Source: Roseiarcus sp963767245 (GTDB lineage Bacteria > Pseudomonadota > Alphaproteobacteria > Rhizobiales > Beijerinckiaceae). From it: 64,000 nt of DNA. Numbering within the stretch: the first letter of the stretch is position 1; each line of letters starts with the position of its first letter. This document shows, piece after piece, positions 17,191-25,113 of the stretch. Position numbers and translations under genes: made by a program. The DNA is taken from the NCBI GenBank assembly GCA_963767245.1, contig CAVYDG010000004.1, forward strand, positions 62,001 to 126,000, in the 5' to 3' direction. The notes below the pieces were generated by a model that was given only the letters and a program-made list of their open reading frames with translations, was not told the DNA's origin and did not search any database.

Positions 17191-17267
17191 GGACGGCTCC
17201 TCTCTGATGAAGTCTCGACAAACCTCATCATGGCACACAGATGCCGCTCAGGGGCCGTCCACCCCAA

Positions 17268-17335
17268 CAATCCAGGGGCGTAGAGAGCCCTCGATCTCTG
17301 GATTGCTTCGCAACGCTCGCAATGACGACTCCTGA
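17268..17335. repeat. Right part of the REP-like repeat interrupted by IS1111-type element
   Basis: CAATCCAGG continues the target half-site; GGATTGCTTCG at 17300-17310 and CTCGCAATGACG at about 17317 are the inverted partners of the left arm (GACGAAGCA and GTCATTGCGA at 15858-15886). Together they rebuild the same palindrome as the intact copy at 9429-9487. Confidence 0.65.
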
Positions 17336-17342
17336 GTGCGCC

Positions 17343-17858
17343 TCAAGGCGGGGCCGCCGTCCAGGTCTTGTAGTCCTCGTCCGAGATGGTCGGCAGCTTC
17401 TTGATGAAGGCGACGATCGACCAGATGTCCTGATCGGACGCGCCGGCGAGACCGAAGCTCGGCATGCCGGTGAACTTGATGCCGTTCTTGATCACCCAGA
17501 ACAGTTGCGGCGCTGTCCGCTCCTTCGCCATCACCTTGAGATCGGCAGGCACGGGCTTCAGCCCTTCGGACCACTTGGCCCAATTGGCGTCCGGTGGTCC
17601 GCCGTGGCAATTGACGCAGCCGATGGTCGAATAGACCTTCGCGCCGGCCTTGACGGTCTCAGGATCGTCGAGATTGGCGGGCGGGGCGTCGGTCGCATGG
17701 CCCGCGACTGATGCGCCGCGGACGCTCGCCAGCGCCCAGTCGACGATCGCGGGGTTATCCACGTTTTCAGCGACGCTGTAGAAGCCGCCGAAGAGGTAGA
17801 TCGCAGCGAAGATGGCGCCCAAAATCGCGAGGGCGCCGATTAAGGCGAGAAACCGCAT
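17343..17858 (-). CDS. Membrane-anchored c-type cytochrome
   Basis: 171 residues from the ATG at 17858. An N-terminal helix (MRFLALIGALAILGAIFAAI) anchors or exports the protein; the haem-binding motif CVNCH follows GAKVYSTIG at about residue 80, and a distal Met ligand is likely in FTGMPSFG. It ends in a cytochrome-like helix (IWSIVAFIKKLPTISD). A mono-haem class I cytochrome c of periplasmic electron transfer; partner unknown, as no oxidase or dehydrogenase is adjacent. Confidence 0.85.
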   Translation of the reverse strand: MRFLALIGALAILGAIFAAIYLFGGFYSVAENVDNPAIVDWALASVRGASVAGHATDAPPANLDDPETVKAGAKVYSTIGCVNCHGGPPDANWAKWSEGLKPVPADLKVMAKERTAPQLFWVIKNGIKFTGMPSFGLAGASDQDIWSIVAFIKKLPTISDEDYKTWTAAPP

Positions 17859-17978
17859 GGGAAGCCGTCCCCTCTTTCCCGGGTTGGCCCGCAACGCGCC
17901 GCGACAGCGCGCCAAAGGCCAGTCGCGGGAACATCAGCCCGCGCGCGGTGTCGGGTCAAGCCCCGTAGAGGGCGACCC

Positions 17979-18216
17979 CTAGTACCTGTGTCCCTCGTGA
18001 TGGCTCGCAAGGATTTCGTCGAGCGGAGCTTTGCCAAACGTCTGGCGCAACGCCTTGAGCCTCTCGATCGCCTCGGCGATCTCCGCCCTGCGCGCTTCGG
18101 CTTCAGGCACGACGCTGGCAATCGTCTTGGCCGTCACGGACTATGTGGACGGAGCGGCCCTGATCGACCTCATCCAGTAGCTCGGTCCAGCGAGCCCTTG
18201 GCGTCAGAGACCTCAT
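17979..18216 (-). pseudogene. Phd/YefM-type antitoxin, one frameshift, no toxin partner
   Basis: From the ATG at 18216 the reading is MRSLTPRARWTELLDEVDQG then RSVHIVRDG, the beta-strand DNA-binding part of prevent-host-death antitoxins. Removing one base of GGCC at 18129-18132 continues KTIASVVPEAEARRAEIAEA and a C-terminal toxin-binding tail DEILASHHEGHRY with stop at 17979. No PIN or other toxin ORF follows; the sequence just after the stop reads VALYGA and then stops, reminiscent of a lost MALYLD-type PIN toxin start. Confidence 0.6.
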
Positions 18217-18286
18217 ATTCGAGAATGTCCGCCGTCGAACGCCACCTGAAACCGTACCTTAAGCCCCGGCCTTCCATACTGCCCCC

Positions 18287-19249
18287 ATGCCACGAGCCCC
18301 AGCCGCCGCCGCCCCCGCCCTACCCGCCGCGCCCGACCTCGCCATGTCGGCAGCAGCGTGGCTGAACCATCTCGCAGGCGAGCGAAGGTTGTCGGAGCGA
18401 ACGGTCGAGGCTTACGGCCGCGACGCCCGGCAATTTCTCGCCTTTCTTGGCGAGCGGTTTGGCGCGCCGCCGGGGATCGCCGATTTCACCGATTGCGCGC
18501 CTGGGGACCTGCGCGCCTTTCTCGCCCGCCGGCGGGCTGAAGGCCTCGACGGCCGGTCGCTGCAGCGCGCGCTTTCGGCCTTGAGGTCGCTCGCCCGCCA
18601 TATCGTCCGCGAAAGCGGGCAGACCGCCGCGGCGCTCGGCGCGCTCCGCGCTCCAAAGGCCGCGCGCCGCCTGCCGCGGCCGCTGAGCGCGCCCGACGCC
18701 AGGGCGGTGACCTCGGTCGCCGCCCGCGAAGGCGAGGCGCGCGAGCCGTGGGTGCTGGCGCGCGACGCCGCCGTGCTGGCGCTCCTCTACGGCGCGGGAT
18801 TGCGCATTTCCGAGGCGCTGTCGATCGATCGCGCCGACGCGCCGGTCGGGACCATGGAAGCGATCACCGTCGTCGGCAAAGGCCAGAAGTCGCGCTCGGC
18901 GCCGGTCATCGCGCCGGTGCGCAAGGCGGTCGAGGATTACCTCGCGCTTTGTCCCTGGCGGCTCACACCCGAGGGGCCGCTGTTCGTCGGCGTAAGGGGC
19001 GAGCGATTGTCGCCGCGGATCGTGCAACTGGCGATGGCGCGGATGCGCGGCGCGCTCGGCCTGCCCGGGAGCGCGACGCCGCATGCGCTGCGCCATTCCT
19101 TCGCCACCCATCTGCTCGCGCGCGGGGGCGATCTGCGCACGATCCAGGACCTGCTCGGCCACGCCTCGCTGTCGACGACGCAGGTCTATACCGGAGTGGA
19201 CAGCGCCCGGCTTCTCGCCGCCTACCGCGCAGCCCATCCCCGGGCGTAA
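18287..19249 (+). CDS. xerC: Tyrosine recombinase XerC
   Basis: 320 residues. N-terminal SAM-like core-binding domain (WLNHLAGERRLSERTVEAY) and C-terminal catalytic domain with all active residues: Arg in GAGLRISEAL, Lys in GKGQKSRSAPV, His-x-x-Arg in ATPHALRHSFATHLL, His in LLGHASLSTTQVY and the nucleophile Tyr in that last segment. With XerD it resolves chromosome dimers at dif. The N-terminal 15 residues are low-complexity Ala/Pro; a later ATG (MSAAAWL) is an alternative start. This is a chromosomal Xer, not the island integrase. Confidence 0.9.
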   Translation: MPRAPAAAAPALPAAPDLAMSAAAWLNHLAGERRLSERTVEAYGRDARQFLAFLGERFGAPPGIADFTDCAPGDLRAFLARRRAEGLDGRSLQRALSALRSLARHIVRESGQTAAALGALRAPKAARRLPRPLSAPDARAVTSVAAREGEAREPWVLARDAAVLALLYGAGLRISEALSIDRADAPVGTMEAITVVGKGQKSRSAPVIAPVRKAVEDYLALCPWRLTPEGPLFVGVRGERLSPRIVQLAMARMRGALGLPGSATPHALRHSFATHLLARGGDLRTIQDLLGHASLSTTQVYTGVDSARLLAAYRAAHPRA

Positions 19250-19324
19250 CCGACGCTCCCCCTATCGACGACCTAGGGCGCGGGGCTTATGAAGGCGGCG
19301 CCGCAAGCGCGAGGAGCAACGGTC

Positions 19325-20218
19325 ATGACCGGCAAACGCATCGTCTTCACCGGGGGAACCGGCAAGGCCGGCCGCCACGCGGTCCCGCATCTCGTCGCTC
19401 ACGGCTATTCCGTCCTCAATGTCGATCTGAAGCCGCTCGACCTCCCCGGCGTGCCGACGCTGATCGCCGACCTCACCGACAGCGGGCAGGCGTTCAACGC
19501 GCTCTCGACGCATTTCACTTTCGCCGGATACGAGGAGGGCAAGGCGCCGCGCGCCCCCGACGCTGTGGTGCATTTCGCGGCGATTCCTCGCGTCCTGATC
19601 GAGCCCGACAACGTCACGTTCAGCGCCAATGTGATGAGCACCTATAACGTCATCGAGGCGGCAATGAAGCTTGGCGTGCGCAAAGTGATCATCGCCTCGA
19701 GCGAGACAACTTACGGCGTCTGCTTTGCCGAGGGCGACAAGGACTTCCATTCGTTTCCGCTCGAAGAGGACTACGACATCGACCCGATGGATTCGTACGG
19801 CCTCTCCAAGGTCTGCAACGAGAAGACCGCGCGCGCGTTCGCGATGCGCTATAAGGCCGACATCTACGCGCTCAGGATCGGCAATGTGATCGAGCCGCAT
19901 GAATACGAGCCGTTCAAGCGCTACGCCGCCGACCCGCCGCTGCGCAAGCGCAACGCCTGGAGCTATATCGACGCGCGCGACCTTGGCGAAATCGTGCGGC
20001 TGTGCCTGGAGAAAGACGGCCTCGGCTTCCAGGTCTTCAACGCGACCAACGATACGATCACGCTCAACATTCCAACCAGGGAAGCGCTGAAGCAGCTGGC
20101 GCCGAAGACGCCCGTCACGCGCGAGATGGGCGAGTTCGAGGCGCCGTTATCGAACCGCAAGATCCGCGAAGTGCTCGGTTTCAAGGAGGCGCACGACTGG
20201 CGCCGCTATGTGAGCTAA
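19325..20218 (+). CDS. NAD(P)-dependent epimerase/dehydratase (extended SDR)
   Basis: 297 residues from the ATG at 19325, which has GAGGAG upstream. Rossmann motif GGTGKAGRHAV (extended-SDR type GxxGxxG), VVHFAAIPR, and the catalytic Tyr-x-x-x-Lys in DSYGLSKVCNEK with Ser/Thr in IIASSETTYG. The C-terminal part (YIDARDLGEIVRLCLEK) is the usual substrate-domain segment. Such enzymes convert nucleotide sugars or related uronates; substrate not assigned. Confidence 0.85.
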   Translation: MTGKRIVFTGGTGKAGRHAVPHLVAHGYSVLNVDLKPLDLPGVPTLIADLTDSGQAFNALSTHFTFAGYEEGKAPRAPDAVVHFAAIPRVLIEPDNVTFSANVMSTYNVIEAAMKLGVRKVIIASSETTYGVCFAEGDKDFHSFPLEEDYDIDPMDSYGLSKVCNEKTARAFAMRYKADIYALRIGNVIEPHEYEPFKRYAADPPLRKRNAWSYIDARDLGEIVRLCLEKDGLGFQVFNATNDTITLNIPTREALKQLAPKTPVTREMGEFEAPLSNRKIREVLGFKEAHDWRRYVS

Positions 20219-20687
20219 GCGGCGAGTCTGTTCGCACAGATGACGCGCGTTGGACGTCTTCCCGCCACGCAAATTCTCAACGACTACAGAAAAACAGCGT
20301 GGGCCCCGACGCCCATGGCGTAACGGGGCCCTGTTTCGCTGCTCGCGAAACTTCTGGGATGTTGCAGATGATATCTTGGCGGAAAAGCGCTTGGCCTTCG
20401 CGCCCGCCGCCGCGACTTTTGGTCATTGATGTTCTGGAGCGCCCTTCCGCTCTGGCATGTCGAACGGCTACGGCGCTTTGACCCTGGTCATGCCAGGGTC
20501 ATTCCTTTTGGTCCGGCGGAGTCATGGCTACCCCGTCTTTCTGCCGCGCCTTGAGGTCGGCCGGCGGTTGCGTCGCCTCCGCATGGCCTGTTCATGACGA
20601 CGCGATGGGATTGTCGCCCGAAAGCCGCGGCTGTCAAATGAATTTTCGGCCGCTTGTGGGTAGACGGTTCCCGGCAAAACGAAGCGC
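20219..20687. other. Intergenic region with hairpin, no convincing gene
   Basis: About 470 bp between the SDR gene and malic enzyme (convergent). A 37-codon reading at 20368-20481 (start MISWRKSAWPSRPPPRL) lacks a ribosome-binding site and I do not call it. A hairpin at 20479-20509 looks like a terminator. A second hairpin GGGGCCC-type palindrome occurs near 20300-20330 (GGGCCCCGACGCCC / AACGGGGCCC). Confidence 0.4.
20479..20509 (+). terminator. Possible rho-independent terminator
   Basis: Perfect 9-bp inverted repeat TGACCCTGG / CCAGGGTCA with a 5-base loop (TCATG), followed by TTCCTTTTG. It faces rightward transcription from the SDR gene, about 260 bp upstream, and precedes the convergent malic enzyme gene. 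Confidence 0.55.
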
Positions 20688-22967
20688 CTATCCGCTGGCG
20701 GCTTCGACGGCCGCGATGGCCGTCATGTTGACGATGCCGCGCGCGGTCACCGAGGGCGTCAGCACATGGGCGGGCTTCGCCGGCCCGATCAGAATGGGCC
20801 CGACCGGGAGAGCGTCGGCGATGACCCGGGTCATTTGCAACGCGGTGCTTCCCGCGTCGAGATTGGGGAAGATCAGCACGTTCGCCTCGCCTTGAAGACG
20901 CGAATTCGCGATCACCCGCTCGCGGGCGACGAGCGACAGCGCAGTGTCGGCCTGCATTTCGCCGTCGACCTCGAGGTCGGGGGCGCGGTCCTGCAAGAGG
21001 CGCAGGGCCTCGCGCATTTTCAGCGCCGAGGGCGTGTCGGCGGAGCCGAAGTCGGAATGCGAGATCAGCGCGATCTTGGGAACGATGCCGAAGCGGCGCA
21101 CGTGGTGGGCGCAGGCGATCGCGGTGTCAGCGATCTCCTCCGCGCTCGGATCGTAACGCACATGGGTGTCAGCGAGGAAAAAGACGCCCGCCTGGGCGAT
21201 GACCAGCGACAGCGCCGAGAGATCCTTCACTCCGGGAGCAAGGCCGATGATGTCGCGAATATGGTCGAGGCGAGAGGTGAACCGCCCCTCGAGCCCGCAG
21301 ATCAGCGCATCGGCCTCGCCGCGATGGACAGCGAGCGCGGCGATGACGCTTGGCGACGAGCGCACGACAATGCGCGCCACGTCAGGCGTCACGCCCTTTC
21401 GCCCCGCGACCTTCAGGTAGGTCGCGACATAGTCGCGGTAGCGCGGATCGTCGCTCGGGTCGATGATCTCGAAATCGACGTTCGGGTGGATCGTGAGGCC
21501 GAAGCGCTTGATGCGATCGGCGATCACGTCCGGCCGGCCGATCAGGATCGGCTTGGCGAGACGCTCCTCCAGCACCACCTGCGTCGCCCGCAGCACCCGC
21601 TCGTCCTCGCCCTCGGAATAGATCACGGTCTTCATCGCCGCGCGCGCCTTGGCGAACAGCGGCTTCATGATGAGGCCGGAGCGGAAGACGAACCGGTTGA
21701 GCTGGTCGGCGTAGGCGTCGAAATCGACGATCGGCCGGCGGGCGACGCCGCTCTCCATCGCCGCGCGCGCCACCGCCGGGGCGATGCGCAACATGAGCCG
21801 CGGATCGAATGGGCTCGGGATCAGCGAGGTCTTGCCAAACAGCGACGCCTCGCCGCCATAGGCAAGCGCTGCGACCTCGGAGGGCGTCTCGCGCGCCAGC
21901 GCCGCGATCGCCGCGACCGCGGCCTTTTTCATCGATTCGTTGATCTCGCTCGCGCCGACATCGAGCGCGCCACGAAATATATAGGGGAAGCACAGGACGT
22001 TGTTGACCTGGTTGTGGTAGTCGGAGCGCCCGGTGCAGATCATTGCGTCGGGCCGAGTCTCGAGCGCCAATTCCGGCATGATTTCCGGTGTTGGATTGGC
22101 GAGCGCCATCACCAACGGGTCTTTCGCCATACGCTTGAGCATCTCGGGCTTTAGAACGCCACCGGCCGACAGTCCAAGGAATATGTCCGCGCCGTCGATC
22201 GCGTCCGCGAGCGTGCGGGCGCTGGTCTCGCGCGCATAGATCGCTTTCCAGCGGTCCATCAGCTTCTCGCGGCCCTTGTAGACGACGCCTTCGATATCGC
22301 AGACGATGATGTTCTCGCGCCTCGCGCCGAGCGAGACGAGGAGATTGAGCGAGGCGAGCGCCGCCGCGCCCGCGCCCGAGCAGACGATCCTGACCTCGCC
22401 GATCTTTTTGCCGGTGAGTTCGAGCGCGTTGACGATCGCGGCGGAAACGATGATCGCCGTGCCATGCTGATCGTCGTGGAATACAGGAATGCCCATCCGG
22501 GCCTTCGCCTTCTCCTCGACCTCGAAGCACTCGGGGCCCTTGATGTCCTCGAGGTTGATGCCGCCGAAGGTCGGCTCTAGCGCGACGATGACGTCGACCA
22601 GCTTGTCGACGTTCTTCTCCGCCACCTCGATGTCGAACACGTCGATGCCGGCGAATTTCTTGAACAGGACCGCCTTGCCCTCCATCACCGGCTTGCCGGC
22701 GAGCGGGCCGATGTCGCCGAGACCGAGAACCGCGGTGCCGTTGGTGAGCACTGCGACCAGATTCTGCCGCGCGGTATAGATCGCCGCGGCGTGGGGATCG
22801 GCCGCGATCGCCTGGCAGGGAAAGGCGACGCCGGGCGAATAGGCGAGAGCAAGGTCGCGCTGGTTGGCGAGCGGCTTGGTGGCGACGACCTCGAGCTTTC
22901 CCGGCCGCGGCGCGCTGTGAAACTGGAGCGCATCCGCCTTGAGATCGGCCGCGCCTTCCTTGGGCAT
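20688..22967 (-). CDS. maeB: NADP-dependent malic enzyme with phosphotransacetylase-like domain
   Basis: 759 residues. Oxidatively decarboxylates malate to pyruvate with NADP, feeding gluconeogenesis and NADPH supply. The N-terminal ~430 residues are the malic enzyme: LAYSPGVAFPC, the NAD(P)-binding IVCSGAGAAALASLNLL, and VMALANPTPEIMPE. The C-terminal ~330 residues are a phosphotransacetylase-like domain (VIYSEGEDERVLRATQVVLE, QGEANVLIFPNLDAGSTALQ) that is regulatory in this class. ATG at 22967 with GGGAGG upstream; the ORF extends further but without a better start. Intact and full length. Confidence 0.95.
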   Translation of the reverse strand: MPKEGAADLKADALQFHSAPRPGKLEVVATKPLANQRDLALAYSPGVAFPCQAIAADPHAAAIYTARQNLVAVLTNGTAVLGLGDIGPLAGKPVMEGKAVLFKKFAGIDVFDIEVAEKNVDKLVDVIVALEPTFGGINLEDIKGPECFEVEEKAKARMGIPVFHDDQHGTAIIVSAAIVNALELTGKKIGEVRIVCSGAGAAALASLNLLVSLGARRENIIVCDIEGVVYKGREKLMDRWKAIYARETSARTLADAIDGADIFLGLSAGGVLKPEMLKRMAKDPLVMALANPTPEIMPELALETRPDAMICTGRSDYHNQVNNVLCFPYIFRGALDVGASEINESMKKAAVAAIAALARETPSEVAALAYGGEASLFGKTSLIPSPFDPRLMLRIAPAVARAAMESGVARRPIVDFDAYADQLNRFVFRSGLIMKPLFAKARAAMKTVIYSEGEDERVLRATQVVLEERLAKPILIGRPDVIADRIKRFGLTIHPNVDFEIIDPSDDPRYRDYVATYLKVAGRKGVTPDVARIVVRSSPSVIAALAVHRGEADALICGLEGRFTSRLDHIRDIIGLAPGVKDLSALSLVIAQAGVFFLADTHVRYDPSAEEIADTAIACAHHVRRFGIVPKIALISHSDFGSADTPSALKMREALRLLQDRAPDLEVDGEMQADTALSLVARERVIANSRLQGEANVLIFPNLDAGSTALQMTRVIADALPVGPILIGPAKPAHVLTPSVTARGIVNMTAIAAVEAASG

Positions 22968-23083
22968 GTCCCGCCTCCCTTTCTCGCAGCAAGCCGGCGA
23001 CTGTTGCCGCATCCGGCCGGTCAGGACAAGGGCGAGCGCAGCGGCTTCGAATCCTGGCGCTGGGTTGGCGCCCTCGGCCGGGC

Positions 23084-23986
23084 CTACTGATCCCCGGCCT
23101 GGACCTGCTGGGACTCAGGCCCCGGCGCCTGCGCCGTTGCGGTTTCGGGAACGGGCGAGGATTCTTGCGGAGGCGCCGGCGCGGGCGGCGGATTCGGCGA
23201 CCCGGAGGCGGGGCGCGACAGCGTCGAAGGATCGCGCAGGAAGGCTTGCCACTGCTCGGCGCTGCCCGCGAACGCATCGCGGTCGACGTTCACGGAAATG
23301 CCGGCGATCCTGGCGTCCGACTGGTATTGCCAGAAGCGCCAGGCCCTGCCCCCGTATTTCACCGAGGGGTGATACTTGGTCGAGCGAACCCAGATCGGAT
23401 ATTCGGAGAGGGAACCGTCGGCGAGGATCGCCTGATAGAAGTCGACGGTGGTGTAGATGATCGGCCGCTTGCCGTAGTGGCGCTCCATCTCCTGCAGCAT
23501 CGCCCGCATGTCGGCGACGGCGCCCTCCTGGGTCAGGTGCTTGTGGCAGGTCTTCGAAGTCGGCGTCGCCTCGACGTCCAGTACGGGCGGCAAGGCGTCC
23601 GGCTCGACCGGGGCGTTCTGCTCGAAAAAAGCCATTTCCTCCATCGGCTGCCGACACCAGTAGACGAAATGATAGGCGCCGCGCGGCACGCCGGCCGCCT
23701 TCGCCCCATCCCAGTTGGCCTGGAACCGTTCGTCGGCGTGATCCCCGCCCTCGGTCGCTTTGATCCAGGCGAACTTGACTCCGCTGTTGGCGACGGCGTT
23801 CCAGTCGATGTCGCCCTGGAACTTGGAGACGTCGATGCCGTGAACCGGGTAGTCGGCCGGCCTGGGCAAATCGGAGTTGAACGCATCCAGCGGCCCCTCG
23901 CCGTTGGCGCAACCCGAAAGCGCGACGGCGAGCGCCAGCGCGGCAGCGCCAAGGACACGGTAAGTGAGAATCTTGCCGTCCGGCAT
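23084..23986 (-). CDS. GH25 lysozyme-like lipoprotein
   Basis: 300 residues. Signal peptide ending in the lipobox LSGC (Cys at about residue 26), so probably a lipoprotein. Residues ~45-240 are a glycoside hydrolase family 25 domain with the catalytic Asp/Glu pattern: GIDVSKFQGDIDW near the start, FAWIKATEGGDHAD, and PVLDVEATPTS (Asp and Glu). The C-terminus is a proline-rich disordered tail. GH25 enzymes are N-acetylmuramidases that cut peptidoglycan; cell-wall remodelling is the likely role. Divergent from the deacetylase gene. Confidence 0.87.
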   Translation of the reverse strand: MPDGKILTYRVLGAAALALAVALSGCANGEGPLDAFNSDLPRPADYPVHGIDVSKFQGDIDWNAVANSGVKFAWIKATEGGDHADERFQANWDGAKAAGVPRGAYHFVYWCRQPMEEMAFFEQNAPVEPDALPPVLDVEATPTSKTCHKHLTQEGAVADMRAMLQEMERHYGKRPIIYTTVDFYQAILADGSLSEYPIWVRSTKYHPSVKYGGRAWRFWQYQSDARIAGISVNVDRDAFAGSAEQWQAFLRDPSTLSRPASGSPNPPPAPAPPQESSPVPETATAQAPGPESQQVQAGDQ

Positions 23987-24166
23987 CGTCAGCCTGTAAA
24001 AATCGCGCCGCGAACGGTAGTCTCGCGGGGCGATCGAGTGTAGCGATTGGCGGAAAACTAGAGCGATCCTCGTAACGCTTCGTTAACACGCCCCGCGCGC
24101 CGTCCCTGACTGGGCATGACCCGCTACCCACTGGACCCGTGTGTGTCTCGCCGGCTGGACCTGTCA

Positions 24167-25090
24167 ATGCGGATCGCCTCGGCGCTGGCCGCGCTGCTTG
24201 CCGGAGTGTGCGCCGCCGGAGCGGAGACTTGCGGACCCGACAAGCTCGGAACCTCGCGCGTCGTCGAGGTCGGCACGCAAGGCGGCCTCCAGGTGGGCCT
24301 GAAGACTTATCCGCGAACCATCCCGCTTGCCGACCGTGAGGTGATCCTCTCCTTCGACGACGGCCCCGCCGCCAAGACGACGCCCGAGATCCTCAATGCG
24401 CTCGGCGATCAATGCGTTCGGGCGACGTTCTTCGACATCGGCCGCAACGCCGAGGCCCTGCCGGAGATCGCGCGCCGCGAGGTGCTGGAAGGCCACACGG
24501 TCGCCCACCACACCTATTCCCATCCCCAGCCGACGCTGCGCTACATGTCCGACGCCGTGGCGAGGGAGGACGTGCTCAAGGGCATGATCGCGGTCGAGAA
24601 GGCGGCCTACGGCCAGGACTTCGGCGCCGGCGAGCCCAAGGACCTCAAGGACCTCAAGCTGCATGCGCCGTTCTTCCGTTTTCCCGGCTTCGCCGACACC
24701 GAGGACCTGCGCGACTGGTTCGCCGCCAATAATGTCGGCATCTTCGGCGTCGACCTTTGGGCGTCCGATTGGATCAAGATGACGCCTGAACAGGAGCTGC
24801 ATCTGGTGATGAGCCGGCTCGACCATGCCGGCAAGGGCATGCTGCTGCTCCACGACAGCCACCAATGGACCGCCGACATGGTCCCGATGCTTCTCCGGGA
24901 ACTGAAAGCGAAGGGCTACAAGGTTGTTCACATGGTCCCCGGCCCTGGAACAGGCCCGACGGCGCCGGCGCCGAAGGGCTGGTTCTCGGAGACGGGCCGG
25001 ACGACCGACGCCGTGAGGCCGCGGTTCGAGAAATCCGCCGTCAGGGCCGGCGACGGGCCGATTCCGGTCAGGCCGGCGCCGCAGGACTAG
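24167..25090 (+). CDS. Polysaccharide deacetylase family protein
   Basis: 307 residues from the ATG at 24167, which begins the signal peptide MRIASALAALLAGVCAAGA; the ORF opens 51 bases earlier but that extension is not signal-like. NodB-type deacetylase motifs: MT1 ILSFDDGPAAKTT (catalytic and metal Asp), MT2 HTVAHHTYSHPQ (H-x3-H metal ligands; the family usually has HxxxH), later FFRFPGFADT and LLLHDSHQWTADM (MT5 His). Removes N- or O-acetyl groups from peptidoglycan or exopolysaccharide in the periplasm. The neighbouring GH25 gene suggests a cell-wall role. Confidence 0.87.
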   Translation: MRIASALAALLAGVCAAGAETCGPDKLGTSRVVEVGTQGGLQVGLKTYPRTIPLADREVILSFDDGPAAKTTPEILNALGDQCVRATFFDIGRNAEALPEIARREVLEGHTVAHHTYSHPQPTLRYMSDAVAREDVLKGMIAVEKAAYGQDFGAGEPKDLKDLKLHAPFFRFPGFADTEDLRDWFAANNVGIFGVDLWASDWIKMTPEQELHLVMSRLDHAGKGMLLLHDSHQWTADMVPMLLRELKAKGYKVVHMVPGPGTGPTAPAPKGWFSETGRTTDAVRPRFEKSAVRAGDGPIPVRPAPQD

Positions 25091-25113
25091 GGAAACGGGG
25101 CGCCGCTCCCGCC

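Larger units (their letters stand above)
15885..17267 (-). mobile_element. IS110 family, IS1111-type insertion sequence
   Basis: About 1.38 kb. Subterminal inverted repeats TGGACGGCCCCT (15891-15902) and AGGGGCCGTCCA (17250-17261) lie a few bases inside each end, the defining feature of the IS1111 subgroup. A two-base CA core flanks the element (15885-15886 and 17268-17269). It encodes one DEDD transposase on the minus strand and has 256 bp of non-coding DNA downstream of the transposase stop, where IS1111 elements encode their guide RNA. It is inserted in a REP-like palindrome. Confidence 0.85.

Noticed and set aside
20368..20481. 37-codon reading MISWRKSAWPSRPPPRL before malic enzyme
   Set aside because: No ribosome-binding site, Pro/Arg-rich, ends inside a hairpin; not supported as a gene.
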